A DNA stretch of 17,398 nt, from assembly GCA_019104905.1 (NCBI GenBank), contig JAHRXB010000255.1, positions 1 through 17,398 on the forward strand, written 5' to 3'. The notes below the pieces were generated by a model that had not been told where the DNA came from, ran no database searches, and was given only the letters and a program-made list of their open reading frames with translations. Below are positions 1-7,238 of the stretch, one piece after another (the first letter of the stretch is position 1; every line of letters starts with the position of its first letter). A program made the translations under genes and the position numbers. The DNA is from Bdellovibrio sp. GTDB taxonomy: Bacteria; Bdellovibrionota; Bdellovibrionia; Bdellovibrionales; Bdellovibrionaceae.

Positions 1-115
1 GATCCAAACTTTTTTCAGCGGTTCCGCTGACAACGATCAGACGGTCTTCCGCCGCATGAGCAGCACCAGCTCCTAGTACCAAAGCAAGAAGACTTGCTCC
101 TAACATTTTTTTCAT
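1..115 (-). CDS. Exported SIMPL (DUF541)-like protein, N-terminal part only
   Basis: Only the first 38 codons lie in the window; the gene runs off the left edge. The start ATG (113-115) is preceded by a purine-rich AAAGGGG ribosome-binding site. Residues 1-22 form a typical Sec signal peptide: a Lys pair, a Leu/Ala/Gly core, then an Ala-His-Ala-Ala cleavage region. The first mature residues, EDRLIVVSGTAEKSLD, resemble the opening strand of SIMPL/DUF541 proteins (YggE-like), which are periplasmic or outer-membrane-associated and of poorly known function, sometimes linked to oxidative stress. The family call rests on about 16 mature residues and is tentative; the exported nature is much firmer. 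The gene is divergent from the OmpA-type lipoprotein gene and has its own candidate promoter. Confidence 0.6.
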   Translation of the reverse strand, partial: MKKMLGASLLALVLGAGAAHAAEDRLIVVSGTAEKSLD

Positions 116-156
116 ACATGCCCCTTTCCCTGGGTCTTTGAGTCTCTTCCATTCAA

Positions 157-185
157 AATATAAAACAGAGATCGGTTCATAGCAA
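157..185 (-). promoter_or_regulatory. Candidate sigma70-type promoter of the SIMPL-like gene
   Basis: Read on the minus strand, TTGCTA (180-185) and TATATT (157-162) are separated by exactly 17 bases. Transcription would start near 150, giving a leader of about 35 bases that contains the AAAGGGG ribosome-binding site. This is one of the best consensus matches in the window. It is seen in sequence only. Confidence 0.5.
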
Positions 186-215
186 CAGAGCCTCCACAAC
201 GCACCGACTCTACTA

Positions 216-245
216 TTGCGCTTCCCAAGTTGTTGTTTTGATAAT
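216..245 (+). promoter_or_regulatory. Candidate promoter of the OmpA-type lipoprotein gene
   Basis: TTGCGC (216-221) and GATAAT (240-245) are separated by 18 bases. Transcription would start near 252, about 17 bases before the ATG at 269. An alternative -10 is TAATGT at 242-247. The leader would carry the strong AAGGAG ribosome-binding site. Confidence 0.4.
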
Positions 246-268
246 GTATCCTTTAACAAGGAGACACC

Positions 269-913
269 ATGAAAAAACTAATCTTGATCTGCACTTCTGT
301 CGCTATTTTGGGCACAGGCTGCGCAACAACAAAAGAAAATCCTAACACAGTCAAAGGAGCTGGCATCGGAGCTGCGATCGGCGCTGTCGCTGGAGCCGTG
401 ATCGGCCATCAAACAGGCAAACGCAACGAAGGCGCTTTGATCGGTGCCGCAATCGGAGCGGGAATCGGCGGCGTTGCCGGTCAACGTATGGACAAACAGC
501 AAAAAGAGCTTGAGAAAATCGCCGAAACAAAAAGAACTGAACAAGGTCTTATCACAAAACTTAAAAGTGACATCCTTTTCGACACGGGTAAAGCAGACTT
601 GAAACCTCAAGCCAAAGAGAACATCAATCAGTTGGCGACAATCATGAAGAAGTATCCCGAGAACGTTTTGACCATTCGTGGATACACTGACGACACCGGC
701 GCTGCGGTTGTGAACAATCCACTTTCGCAACAACGTGCAGAAGCCGTTCGCGCGCAATTGATCGCGTCTGGTGTTCCTGGCAATACGGCAAGTGCTATCG
801 GCATGGGTGCTTCAAACCCTGTTGATCCGGCGAAAACGAAAGAGGCTCGCGCGAAAAACCGCCGAGTGGAAATCGAAATCACTGTGGACGAATCAAAAGT
901 TCCTAAATCTTAA
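269..913 (+). CDS. Glycine-zipper, OmpA-domain outer-membrane lipoprotein (YiaD-like)
   Basis: A 214-residue lipoprotein predicted to tie the outer membrane to peptidoglycan. Residues 1-17 are a lipoprotein signal peptide ending in the lipobox LGTGC; Cys18 would be acylated. Residues 30-71 hold two glycine-zipper segments rich in GxxxG, split by a short charged stretch (KRNE), a typical membrane-inserting hairpin. A charged linker at 72-92 precedes an OmpA C-terminal domain at about 95-207. That domain has the peptidoglycan-binding signatures GYTDDTG (138-144) and NRRVEIEI (197-204), with the Asp and Arg that normally hold diaminopimelate. Length and architecture match E. coli YiaD-type proteins. 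The start has an AAGGAG ribosome-binding site seven bases upstream. The gene is monocistronic by layout, divergent from the SIMPL-like gene and convergent with the HD-domain gene. Confidence 0.93.
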   Translation: MKKLILICTSVAILGTGCATTKENPNTVKGAGIGAAIGAVAGAVIGHQTGKRNEGALIGAAIGAGIGGVAGQRMDKQQKELEKIAETKRTEQGLITKLKSDILFDTGKADLKPQAKENINQLATIMKKYPENVLTIRGYTDDTGAAVVNNPLSQQRAEAVRAQLIASGVPGNTASAIGMGASNPVDPAKTKEARAKNRRVEIEITVDESKVPKS

Positions 914-936
914 ACCAAGATTAGTAACGACGTGGA

Positions 937-974
937 GGGGTTTGAAGGAAACCTTTATAGTTTCAACAAACCCC
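937..974. terminator. Large inverted repeat between convergent genes, possible bidirectional terminator
   Basis: GGGGTTTG (937-944) pairs with CAAACCCC (967-974). Inside it, GAAAC (948-952) pairs with GTTTC (960-964), leaving a 3/2 internal loop and a 7-base apical loop. The hairpin therefore has 13 pairs and covers the stop codon and last codons of the HD-domain gene. Neither flank carries a T-tract, so it is not a textbook intrinsic terminator. Transcript-end protection or attenuation of convergent transcription are alternatives. Confidence 0.45.
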
Positions 975-1533
975 GAGCCATCTCTAGAAAACGCGCCTCC
1001 GTGACTTCCGGTGGCCAAGGGATCACTGGGAAATCAAAAGGCTCATCCTCGCCAATCCCCCACGACTTCAGATCCTTTGTAATAAGATCTCTAACTTCGG
1101 TTGCCAACAGGCGACGATCAATTTGCTTCACAACTTTGGGCAATGGAAATTCCAAATTGAATTTTTTCGAAATCGCCCAATGAATCCGCGACTCGATGAT
1201 TTCAAAATCAGGCAACAACGCCTTCACCGGAGACACCAAGTCCCCAATATAAGCCTCGGTGGCATCGTGAAATAGCATGTGCAAAGCAATCTCTTTTGTC
1301 GGAGAAACCTCGGCTCCCAAACAAGAGTGCTGCCCAACGCTGTAAAAGAATCGCGTGTGTCCATTGAAACGCGCCTGGCGGGCCAAGGCACAAGCAATAT
1401 CTTCGATTTTCACGGCGTCTGGATCTGGATTTAAAATACTAAAACGATTTCCAGAGAGTGTGATCACCCATGATTTTTCAATAATCTCAGGTTTATTCAG
1501 CTTTTCAGTCAGTGCAGGGATTTGTAAATTCAT
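955..1533 (-). CDS. HD-domain phosphohydrolase (YfbR-like)
   Basis: A 192-residue soluble protein without signal or membrane segments. It carries the metal-binding pattern of HD-superfamily hydrolases: His69 in YSVGQHS, the His89-Asp90 pair in MLFHDATEAYIGD, and a later Asp139 (QIDRR) that can complete the site. The block around HDATEAYIGDL, preceded by VGQHS, is typical of the YfbR/5'-nucleotidase-like and phage-associated HD hydrolases. These act on (deoxy)nucleoside monophosphates or related phosphoesters in the cytoplasm. The exact substrate cannot be read from the sequence. The ATG start has only a weak ribosome-binding site (CAGGT). The gene stands alone, convergent with the OmpA-type lipoprotein gene and divergent from the wall hydrolase gene. 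The family is firm, the substrate open. Confidence 0.85.
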   Translation of the reverse strand: MNLQIPALTEKLNKPEIIEKSWVITLSGNRFSILNPDPDAVKIEDIACALARQARFNGHTRFFYSVGQHSCLGAEVSPTKEIALHMLFHDATEAYIGDLVSPVKALLPDFEIIESRIHWAISKKFNLEFPLPKVVKQIDRRLLATEVRDLITKDLKSWGIGEDEPFDFPVIPWPPEVTEARFLEMARGLLKL

Positions 1534-1577
1534 GGTTGACCTGATTACCCGAGGACCTTCGAAGTTGCATGATCTTT

Positions 1578-1607
1578 TTGAGGTGATTCGAGGCGTTAGA
1601 ATAAAAT
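1578..1607 (+). promoter_or_regulatory. Candidate promoter of the wall-hydrolase gene pair
   Basis: TTGAGG (1578-1583) and TAAAAT (1602-1607) are separated by 18 bases. Transcription would begin near 1614, leaving a leader of about 60 bases before the ATG at 1678. It lies within the 144-base gap shared with the divergent HD-domain gene, for which I see no convincing promoter. Confidence 0.35.
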
Positions 1608-1677
1608 CCCATCGTCTTAATATGAGAATACAGTGAAAAATATCTAAAGATCGGAAGCGATAGATCGATAAAGAACT

Positions 1678-2886
1678 ATGCGATTTATTGCCTTACTTTT
1701 TATCTTATTTTCCACTTCCGCCTCCTGGGCCAAAGGCAAGGCCTATTTGGATATGGAAGATGATCAAATCATCTCTGTTTTCAATCAACCGGGCATGAAC
1801 TGGAAGAATTGCGCTAAAGACCCCGCCTGCCGCTCGGTGGCCTGGCCGGACAACACGGCAGAAATCGAAATCATCTCGGACTACCCCCAAAGAATGCAGG
1901 TTGAGAGCCCCTACACAGGAGAACTGCAAGAGGAAGAGTACCTCGAGGTCAAATACCGCTACAAAAGAACTGTCGATGGAAAGGTGTACACTCAAGAGGG
2001 GCAAGGGTGGGTTGATGCCGCCTATGTTTCTCTTAAAAAAAGAAGTTCCTTTTACGGAAAGACCACGGAGCCCTCCAAAGACTGCCCTCCCGGCTCAAAG
2101 CCTTCTGGAAAAGGCCCCAAAGAGGTTCAAAAAAACCTAGCACCTTTTGAAAGAGCTCTTTCAAACACGAGCGTTACTGAAACAACCAAGTTGCTGAAAG
2201 AGCATGTCGGAGCTTGTGTAATTGATCCCAAGAAAAGCGCAATCAATGCGGGATCCGGCAATCCCTACGACAACCTAGTCCTTCCCCATCTTCAAAAAAA
2301 AGGCGTTCCCCAAATCATTAAAGAAGACGGGAAAGCGATGACCAAAAAAGATCTCATTGATATTGATGCTCTCGCACGGACAATTTACGCCGAAATGGCT
2401 CAATGCTATAAGCATGGTTTACACTATCCCATGACCGTAGCCAAAATCGCCGTCAATCGCGCCAATGAAGATCGCCGAGCCAAAGAGTTTATTCGTGGCA
2501 CCCATAGCTCCGCCAAAGGAGACCTTGCCAAGGTCGCCACCTCACCGACTCAATTCTCTTTGTGGTTAACAACCATCAACGGAAAGCCCAATAACAGTCT
2601 TCGCCAAGCCCTCTGTCCTCCGGCGGATAAATCCAAAGCCTTCTGGACAGGCAACGCGCCTCCTCCTTTTGAACTGGATATCTGGGAAAACACCCTTCGT
2701 ATCGCCACAGAAGCCGTTTTATTCCCGAAAAAATTTAATAGTCGCACCCAGCAGATTAAACAATTTCATTACACCTCAGGAATGCCCGGCTTCTATGGTA
2801 TGAAGCAGGTTTTCCCTTGGATTGAAGATCGTAAAGTCTCAAAAAATGCTTGTGTACAAGTCTGGGATGACGGCGCAAAATCTTAG
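1678..2886 (+). CDS. Exported SleB-like (Hydrolase_2) cell-wall hydrolase with N-terminal SH3-like region
   Basis: A 402-residue exported protein. Residues 1-18 form a Sec signal peptide (hydrophobic core, then SASWA before Lys19). Residues 22-120 look like a beta-rich SH3-like binding region ending in GQGWVDAAYVSL. Residues 228-390 match the SleB/Hydrolase_2 fold: LARTIYAEM (232-240), with Glu239 as the likely catalytic acid, then AKIAVNRA (255-262), TQFSLW (291-296) and FHYTSGMPGFYG (363-374). SleB-type enzymes cleave peptidoglycan glycan strands, so it probably remodels wall in the periplasm or in prey. The mature chain has seven cysteines (45, 51, 136, 180, 243, 313, 392), suggesting disulfides. 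No strong ribosome-binding site precedes the ATG. The next gene starts two bases after the stop, so the two are probably co-transcribed. Confidence 0.8.
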   Translation: MRFIALLFILFSTSASWAKGKAYLDMEDDQIISVFNQPGMNWKNCAKDPACRSVAWPDNTAEIEIISDYPQRMQVESPYTGELQEEEYLEVKYRYKRTVDGKVYTQEGQGWVDAAYVSLKKRSSFYGKTTEPSKDCPPGSKPSGKGPKEVQKNLAPFERALSNTSVTETTKLLKEHVGACVIDPKKSAINAGSGNPYDNLVLPHLQKKGVPQIIKEDGKAMTKKDLIDIDALARTIYAEMAQCYKHGLHYPMTVAKIAVNRANEDRRAKEFIRGTHSSAKGDLAKVATSPTQFSLWLTTINGKPNNSLRQALCPPADKSKAFWTGNAPPPFELDIWENTLRIATEAVLFPKKFNSRTQQIKQFHYTSGMPGFYGMKQVFPWIEDRKVSKNACVQVWDDGAKS

Positions 2887-2888
2887 AT

Positions 2889-3383
2889 ATGAACAATCAG
2901 AAGTCAGGCTACGTCTTTTTAATGGATTGCGCGGATTTTGCCGAGGCCCAAGTTGTTAAGTCCTTTCTGGAGTCTCAAGGGCTTCACCCCAAGGTGCGAG
3001 ACGAACAAACCCGCGGCGTCGCTCCTCACTTCGGCCAGCTATTAGGACGTCTGACTTTAGAGATTCCCGAAATCGAATACATGGAGGCATCTAAAGCCCT
3101 GGAAAGCCGCGAGCGCCCAAGGCTGGCCATCGCTCCTGAATTTTCTTACGAACACACGCAGTCACTGGCAAAGAAATCTCTTTGGAATGCCATCATTGGC
3201 TGCGTCTTTCTTCCATTGATCTGCAATTTCTATTCGATGATCCTGGGTTACCGCGTTCTGCAACAGGAAGTCCCGTTAGGCAAGATCAGTCGCAACAGAT
3301 TACTGTGGGCGATATTCTTTAACTCTCTCGCATTCTATGTTTGGCTCACCCTTGGTCCGCGGATATTTCTGAAGAATATTTGA
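2889..3383 (+). CDS. Small membrane protein with DUF2007-like N-terminal domain and two TM helices
   Basis: A 164-residue protein. Residues 8-75 have the pattern of the DUF2007 fold, a small alpha/beta domain proposed to be a signal sensor: a beta strand, then ADFAEAQVVKSFLESQGLHPKV, a second strand and a further helix. Two hydrophobic helices follow at about 98-120 and 138-156, with basic residues between and after them. There is no signal peptide, so the N-terminal domain should face the cytoplasm. The ATG sits two bases after the stop of the wall-hydrolase gene, which implies translational coupling. A role in sensing or regulating that enzyme's export or activity is my inference only. DUF2007 assignment is by pattern and moderately sure; the gene itself is secure. 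Confidence 0.75.
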   Translation: MNNQKSGYVFLMDCADFAEAQVVKSFLESQGLHPKVRDEQTRGVAPHFGQLLGRLTLEIPEIEYMEASKALESRERPRLAIAPEFSYEHTQSLAKKSLWNAIIGCVFLPLICNFYSMILGYRVLQQEVPLGKISRNRLLWAIFFNSLAFYVWLTLGPRIFLKNI

Positions 3384-3464
3384 TCTTAGCTTTCACACAG
3401 TGTTTTTCGACACCAATCTTTCCACTTAATCATTCGACGAGTGCATGTAAGCTATTCTAAAGGC

Positions 3465-4226
3465 ATGAGAAGATTCAACATCAAACAACTCATCGCCATT
3501 GGGATCTTACTTTTCCCTCTTCACGCGGCCCAGGCGTTTGTTGTTGTTGGTCACGAGTCTGAACCCTTCTATTTTATATCCGGCTCCAAAGGCATTCAGG
3601 GAGCCTGTTACGAGATCATCCAGCAACTCTGTAAATTAGAAGCCCGTCACTGCAAATTTAAAATCGCCCCTTTGCGATTAGCCCTTTCCATGATTAAAAA
3701 GGGAGAGGCCGACCTGGGCTGCCCTTTGATTAATAGTCCGCCCCGTAATAGCGCCTTCTCATTTAGTCGTGGTCTTTTTAAAACCCATCTCTATTTTTAT
3801 GGACTTCCCAACGTCGCCCAAAAAATACAAAAGTATGAGGACCTCAAAGGCCTCAGTGTCGGCGTACAATCGCCATCGATGATTGAGGTGAGTCTGCAGC
3901 GAATTCACGAGTTCTCAGATAAAAGCTTCAAGATCATGCCGGAAGCTACGGCTATTTTGGCCCTGCGCAAAGTGGAAAAGAAGAATTATCAACTCGCTTA
4001 TGTCAGCGGCGATACGGCACGAGTATGGCTCAAAAGAACCCATAGCCCCGTGATCGAAGTCCCGCAGTTGGGTGAAGACACCGAGTATGCCATCTTCTTT
4101 TCAAGGAAGACCATCTCGGAAAAACAATTTAACAAATTACAAAGTCATCTTACCGAGCTGAGCAAGAACAGGTTTTTGGACTCCATCGCCGAGAAGTACC
4201 AACTGACTCCACTCGCCGATCAGTAG
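3465..4226 (+). CDS. Exported solute-binding-like protein (SBP_bac_3 type), orphan
   Basis: A 253-residue protein if it starts at the ATG at 3465. An upstream GTG (3441) would add eight residues in front of an already complete signal peptide and has no better ribosome-binding site, so I chose the ATG. Residues 1-24 are a signal peptide ending in HAAQA. The mature part has the type-2 periplasmic binding fold of amino-acid-binding proteins: an opening strand with EPFYF, the GIQGACYEIIQQLC helix, MIKKGEADLGCPLI, the hinge SFSRGLFKT, then LKGLSVGVQS and a VSGDTARVW segment. No permease or ATPase gene is adjacent, so it may be a stand-alone sensor, or its transporter lies elsewhere. The 3' end overlaps the convergent STAS-like gene by seven bases. 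Confidence 0.8.
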   Translation: MRRFNIKQLIAIGILLFPLHAAQAFVVVGHESEPFYFISGSKGIQGACYEIIQQLCKLEARHCKFKIAPLRLALSMIKKGEADLGCPLINSPPRNSAFSFSRGLFKTHLYFYGLPNVAQKIQKYEDLKGLSVGVQSPSMIEVSLQRIHEFSDKSFKIMPEATAILALRKVEKKNYQLAYVSGDTARVWLKRTHSPVIEVPQLGEDTEYAIFFSRKTISEKQFNKLQSHLTELSKNRFLDSIAEKYQLTPLADQ

Positions 4227-4705
4227 TACTTTTCAAGAAATCGAAAGTACTGACCTTGGAAAACATCCAACTCCATTTTGTTCCCTTCGGAGTCCTGCAT
4301 CTCTGGGATACTGAGGGCCAGCTTGCCATCGACTTTTTTATACTCTAAATATTTCGTGAAAAGAACACTGGCATCTTCACCTGTTCTTTCTGAGTAGTAG
4401 GGAACAAAAAAACTTTCGATTTCAGCTTTGGCGGGCAAAAAGCCTTCAACCAGATTCAGTTGGTTGATAAAAATGCGCGGACAGTAAAAAAAACGCAAGC
4501 GTTCACACTGAATACTATGAATCCAATTATGGAAATTACGAATTCCCAAAGAATTCATCGCCACCAAATCTTTAACGTCAATATGCAAATCAAAAGAAGG
4601 ATTGACCTCAACCCCATCCAAAGCAGAAGAGTATTCATTCAGGCTGCCCTTCAAATGAATCGTTGTACATTTATCGCTAACGCTAAAGGAAAGTTGCAAA
4701 GCCAT
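4220..4705 (-). CDS. STAS-like domain protein with degenerate C-terminal zinc-ribbon pattern
   Basis: A 161-residue soluble protein. Residues 3-90 have the alternating strand/helix pattern of a STAS-like (anti-sigma-factor-antagonist) domain: KGSLNEYSSALD, then FDLHIDVKDLVAMNSLGIRNFHNWI (39-63), where NSLGIR occupies the place of the phospho-serine loop in classical STAS proteins (Ser52 available). The C-terminal part (97-161) has FFVPYYSERTG and GNKMELDVFQGQYFRFLE, which resemble the two halves of a zinc-ribbon tail, but the expected cysteines are absent. The start is well supported by AAGGTGAG before the ATG. It probably acts in cytoplasmic protein-protein signalling; the partner is unknown and no kinase or phosphatase gene is nearby. 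It overlaps the solute-binding gene tail to tail. Confidence 0.7.
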   Translation of the reverse strand: MALQLSFSVSDKCTTIHLKGSLNEYSSALDGVEVNPSFDLHIDVKDLVAMNSLGIRNFHNWIHSIQCERLRFFYCPRIFINQLNLVEGFLPAKAEIESFFVPYYSERTGEDASVLFTKYLEYKKVDGKLALSIPEMQDSEGNKMELDVFQGQYFRFLEKYY

Positions 4706-4812
4706 TGTTCTCTCACCTTAAACTCTTCGTGGAATCAAAATCTTATTCTATGAAAGAACACCCCTTGGAGCCAGTGAAGAACAAACTTCCCCTGGACCTG
4801 AGCCTTGCCTTG

Positions 4813-4847
4813 AAAATAAAAAACCCACGGTCCATAAACCGTGGGTT
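4813..4847 (-). terminator. Intrinsic terminator of the aconitase gene
   Basis: A perfect 10-bp stem, AACCCACGGT (4822-4831) with ACCGTGGGTT (4838-4847), and a six-base loop. On the minus strand it is followed by TTTTATTTT (4821 down to 4813). It lies about 45 bases past the aconitase stop codon. This is the clearest rho-independent terminator in the window. Confidence 0.9.
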
Positions 4848-4891
4848 ATATAGTTCACACTATGTCCTGATTCTCTAATCCCCAGTGGGAA

Positions 4892-7153
4892 TTAAAGACC
4901 GCGAATCAAGTTCAACGCACTTCCCGCACGGAACCACTTCAATTGTTCCGCATTGTAAGTGTGTTTCAACTCGATCGTTTCAGAGGCACCATCTTGATGC
5001 TTCACGATCATCTTCACAGGTTTACCAGGAGCCAGATCCTTCAAATCCACAAGGCTGACCAAGTCCGTCTCTTGGATCTTGTCGTAATCTTTTGGATTCG
5101 CGAAAGTCAAAGCGAGCACGCCTTGTTTTTTCAAGTTGGTTTCATGGATACGCGCGAAAGACTTCGTGATCACAGCCGTGCCACCCAAGAATCTTGGAGA
5201 CATCGCCGCATGTTCACGAGAAGAACCTTCACCGTAGTTTTCATCCCCAATAATCACCCAGCCGCGATGAGCTTTTTGATATTGACGAGCGATCTGCGCA
5301 AATTCCAAACCAGCTTGGCCTGTCAGCAAGTTCTTACCCTTACCAATTTCGCCGGTGAACGCGTTATCCGCACCCAAAAGCATGTTGTTTGAAATATTGT
5401 CCAAGTGACCACGGTAGTTCAACCATTTACCGCCCGGAGAAATATGATCTGTCGTACACTTTCCTTTTGCTTTCGCAAGCACGAGGTTGTCGACAAAGTC
5501 TTTACCATCCCATTTTGTAAATGGAGAAAGAAGCTGCAAACGCTCTGAAGTCGGGCTGACTGCCACTTGCGCCTGAGCCCCTGCGGGTTTTTGGTAACCT
5601 TCAGTATCAGGGATGAAACCTTTAGCAGGAAGCTCTGGAGCCACGGGAGCTTGCAACTTCACCTTCCCTTTAGGTCCTTCAAGCTCGTCTGTCGCTGGGT
5701 TGAAATCCAAACGACCCGCCAAGCCCAATGCCATCACGATTTCAGGAGACGCAATGAACGCCAAAGTTTCAGGGTTCGCGTCGTTACGTGCGCGGAAGTT
5801 ACGGTTGAAAGAAGTCACGATCGTGTTCTTCTCACCCGTCTTCACATCATCACGCTTCCACTGACCGATACAAGGTCCACATGCGTTGGCAAGAACCGTC
5901 GCGCCCACCTCATTGAAGGTCGCCATTTGACCATCGCGCTCAATCGTTTTTTGAATTTGCGTCGAGCCTGGAGACACCAAGAACGGCTGATTCATCTTCA
6001 CGCCCACTTCCATAGCTTGTTTTGCTACGAAAGCCGCACGACCGATATCTTCGTAAGAAGAGTTCGTGCAAGAACCGATCAAAGCTGAAGAAATCTTGAT
6101 TGTGTAACCTTTTTCAGTCGCTTCTTTTTTCAACGCAGAAATCGGACGAGCGATATCTGGAGAGTGAGGACCCACCAAGTGAGGCTCTAGCGCTGATAAA
6201 TCAATTTCATAAACTTCATCGAAGTACTTACCAGGATTCGCAACAACATCCGCATCCGCAGACAAAAGATCTTTGTGAGAATCAGAAACTTTAGAAAGCT
6301 CCTCACGACCTGTGGACTTCAAGTAAGCCGCCATACGCTCGTCATAAGGGAAGACAGAGCAAGTCGCACCCAATTCCGCACCCATGTTGGTGATCGTGGC
6401 TTTACCAGTACAAGAAATAGAAGAGGTGCCTTCACCGAAGTACTCAACAATCTTGTCAGTTCCACCTTTCACAGTCAGCATTCCGCAAAGCTTCAAGATC
6501 ACGTCTTTCGCAGAAGCCCAGCCAGAAAGTTTTCCTTTCAAGTGAACACCGATCAACTTTGGATTTTTAACTTCCCAAGGAAGTCCAACCATAACGTCAG
6601 AAGCGTCAGAACCGCCAACACCCACTGCACACATTCCCAAACCACCCGCATTGGGAGTGTGAGAATCTGTACCGATCATCAATCCACCAGGGAACGCGTA
6701 GTTTTCCAAGATCACTTGGTGAATGATACCAGCGCCGGGTTTCCAGAAGCCGATGTTGTAACGAGAAGACGTCGTCGCCAAGAAATCAAAAACTTCTTTG
6801 TTCGACATATTTGACGCCGTCATATCGGCATCTTTGCCTTTGTATGCTTGAATCAAGTGATCACAGTGAACCGTGGAAGGAACAGCCGCTTCATCTTTTC
6901 CCGCAAGCATGAATTGCAACAAAGCCATTTGCGCTGTTGCATCTTGCATTGCTACACGGTCTGGTCTTAGCAACAAGAAGCTCTCACCACGCACAAGTTC
7001 TTGGTGTTGTGGATCATCCAAGTGACCAAACAAGATTTTCTCCGCCAACGTCAAAGGGCGGTTCAAGCGATTGCGAACGACAGCCAATCTTTCAGCTGTT
7101 TTCTTATAAACGTTCTGCACCATTTCAGGTGTCGTTTCGATTTTAGAAGCCAT
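4892..7153 (-). CDS. acn: Aconitate hydratase, mitochondrial (ACO2-like) type
   Basis: A 753-residue enzyme that interconverts citrate and isocitrate through cis-aconitate in the TCA cycle, in the cytoplasm. The [4Fe-4S] ligands are visible: Cys362 in GSCTNSS and Cys425/Cys428 in ACGPCIGQ. Substrate and active-site blocks include [11 protein letters not shown] (161-171) and the C-terminal swivel motif [10 protein letters not shown] (641-650), with the catalytic Ser and substrate-binding Arg. Length and spacing fit the mitochondrial-type aconitase rather than the roughly 890-residue AcnA/IRP1 type or AcnB, whose domains are rearranged. The ATG start has AAAGG about 10 bases upstream and a candidate promoter. 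The gene is single, closed by a strong terminator, and divergent from the sirtuin gene. Cluster loss under iron or oxidative stress is a family property. Confidence 0.96.
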   Translation of the reverse strand: MASKIETTPEMVQNVYKKTAERLAVVRNRLNRPLTLAEKILFGHLDDPQHQELVRGESFLLLRPDRVAMQDATAQMALLQFMLAGKDEAAVPSTVHCDHLIQAYKGKDADMTASNMSNKEVFDFLATTSSRYNIGFWKPGAGIIHQVILENYAFPGGLMIGTDSHTPNAGGLGMCAVGVGGSDASDVMVGLPWEVKNPKLIGVHLKGKLSGWASAKDVILKLCGMLTVKGGTDKIVEYFGEGTSSISCTGKATITNMGAELGATCSVFPYDERMAAYLKSTGREELSKVSDSHKDLLSADADVVANPGKYFDEVYEIDLSALEPHLVGPHSPDIARPISALKKEATEKGYTIKISSALIGSCTNSSYEDIGRAAFVAKQAMEVGVKMNQPFLVSPGSTQIQKTIERDGQMATFNEVGATVLANACGPCIGQWKRDDVKTGEKNTIVTSFNRNFRARNDANPETLAFIASPEIVMALGLAGRLDFNPATDELEGPKGKVKLQAPVAPELPAKGFIPDTEGYQKPAGAQAQVAVSPTSERLQLLSPFTKWDGKDFVDNLVLAKAKGKCTTDHISPGGKWLNYRGHLDNISNNMLLGADNAFTGEIGKGKNLLTGQAGLEFAQIARQYQKAHRGWVIIGDENYGEGSSREHAAMSPRFLGGTAVITKSFARIHETNLKKQGVLALTFANPKDYDKIQETDLVSLVDLKDLAPGKPVKMIVKHQDGASETIELKHTYNAEQLKWFRAGSALNLIRGL

Positions 7154-7182
7154 TGTTATTGCCTTTCTTTGAAGAACGCCCC

Positions 7183-7211
7183 ATCCTAATGAAAGTCAGT
7201 TGAAAGCTCAA
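7183..7211 (-). promoter_or_regulatory. Candidate aconitase promoter
   Basis: On the minus strand, TTGAGC (7206-7211) and TAGGAT (7183-7188) are separated by 17 bases. Transcription would start near 7176, leaving a leader of about 23 bases with the AAAGG ribosome-binding site. The -35 abuts the opposing -35 of the sirtuin gene. Confidence 0.5.
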
Positions 7212-7228
7212 TGTTTCCAGCACTTTAT
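7200..7228 (+). promoter_or_regulatory. Candidate sirtuin promoter, back to back with the aconitase promoter
   Basis: TTGAAA (7200-7205) and CTTTAT (7223-7228) are separated by 17 bases. Transcription would begin a few bases before the ATG at 7239. If so, the possible TTG start at 7200 and the ATG at 7227 are excluded, and the message would be almost leaderless. Confidence 0.4.
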
Positions 7229-7238
7229 GCGAGGCATA

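Noticed and set aside
269..913. Glycine-rich repeat in the lipoprotein considered as a DNA repeat
   Set aside because: The similarity is at protein level (glycine zippers, residues 30-71); the DNA units are diverged and belong to a known protein architecture.
4750..4878. A 42-codon plus-strand open frame in the gap between the STAS-like gene and aconitase
   Set aside because: It has no ribosome-binding site, and its codons run through the aconitase terminator hairpin, which explains the sequence better.
6275..6814. A 179-codon plus-strand open frame inside aconitase, plus others at 5567-6088 and 4943-5392
   Set aside because: Aconitase is certain from its motifs along the full length; these frames have Arg/His/Ser-rich shadow composition.
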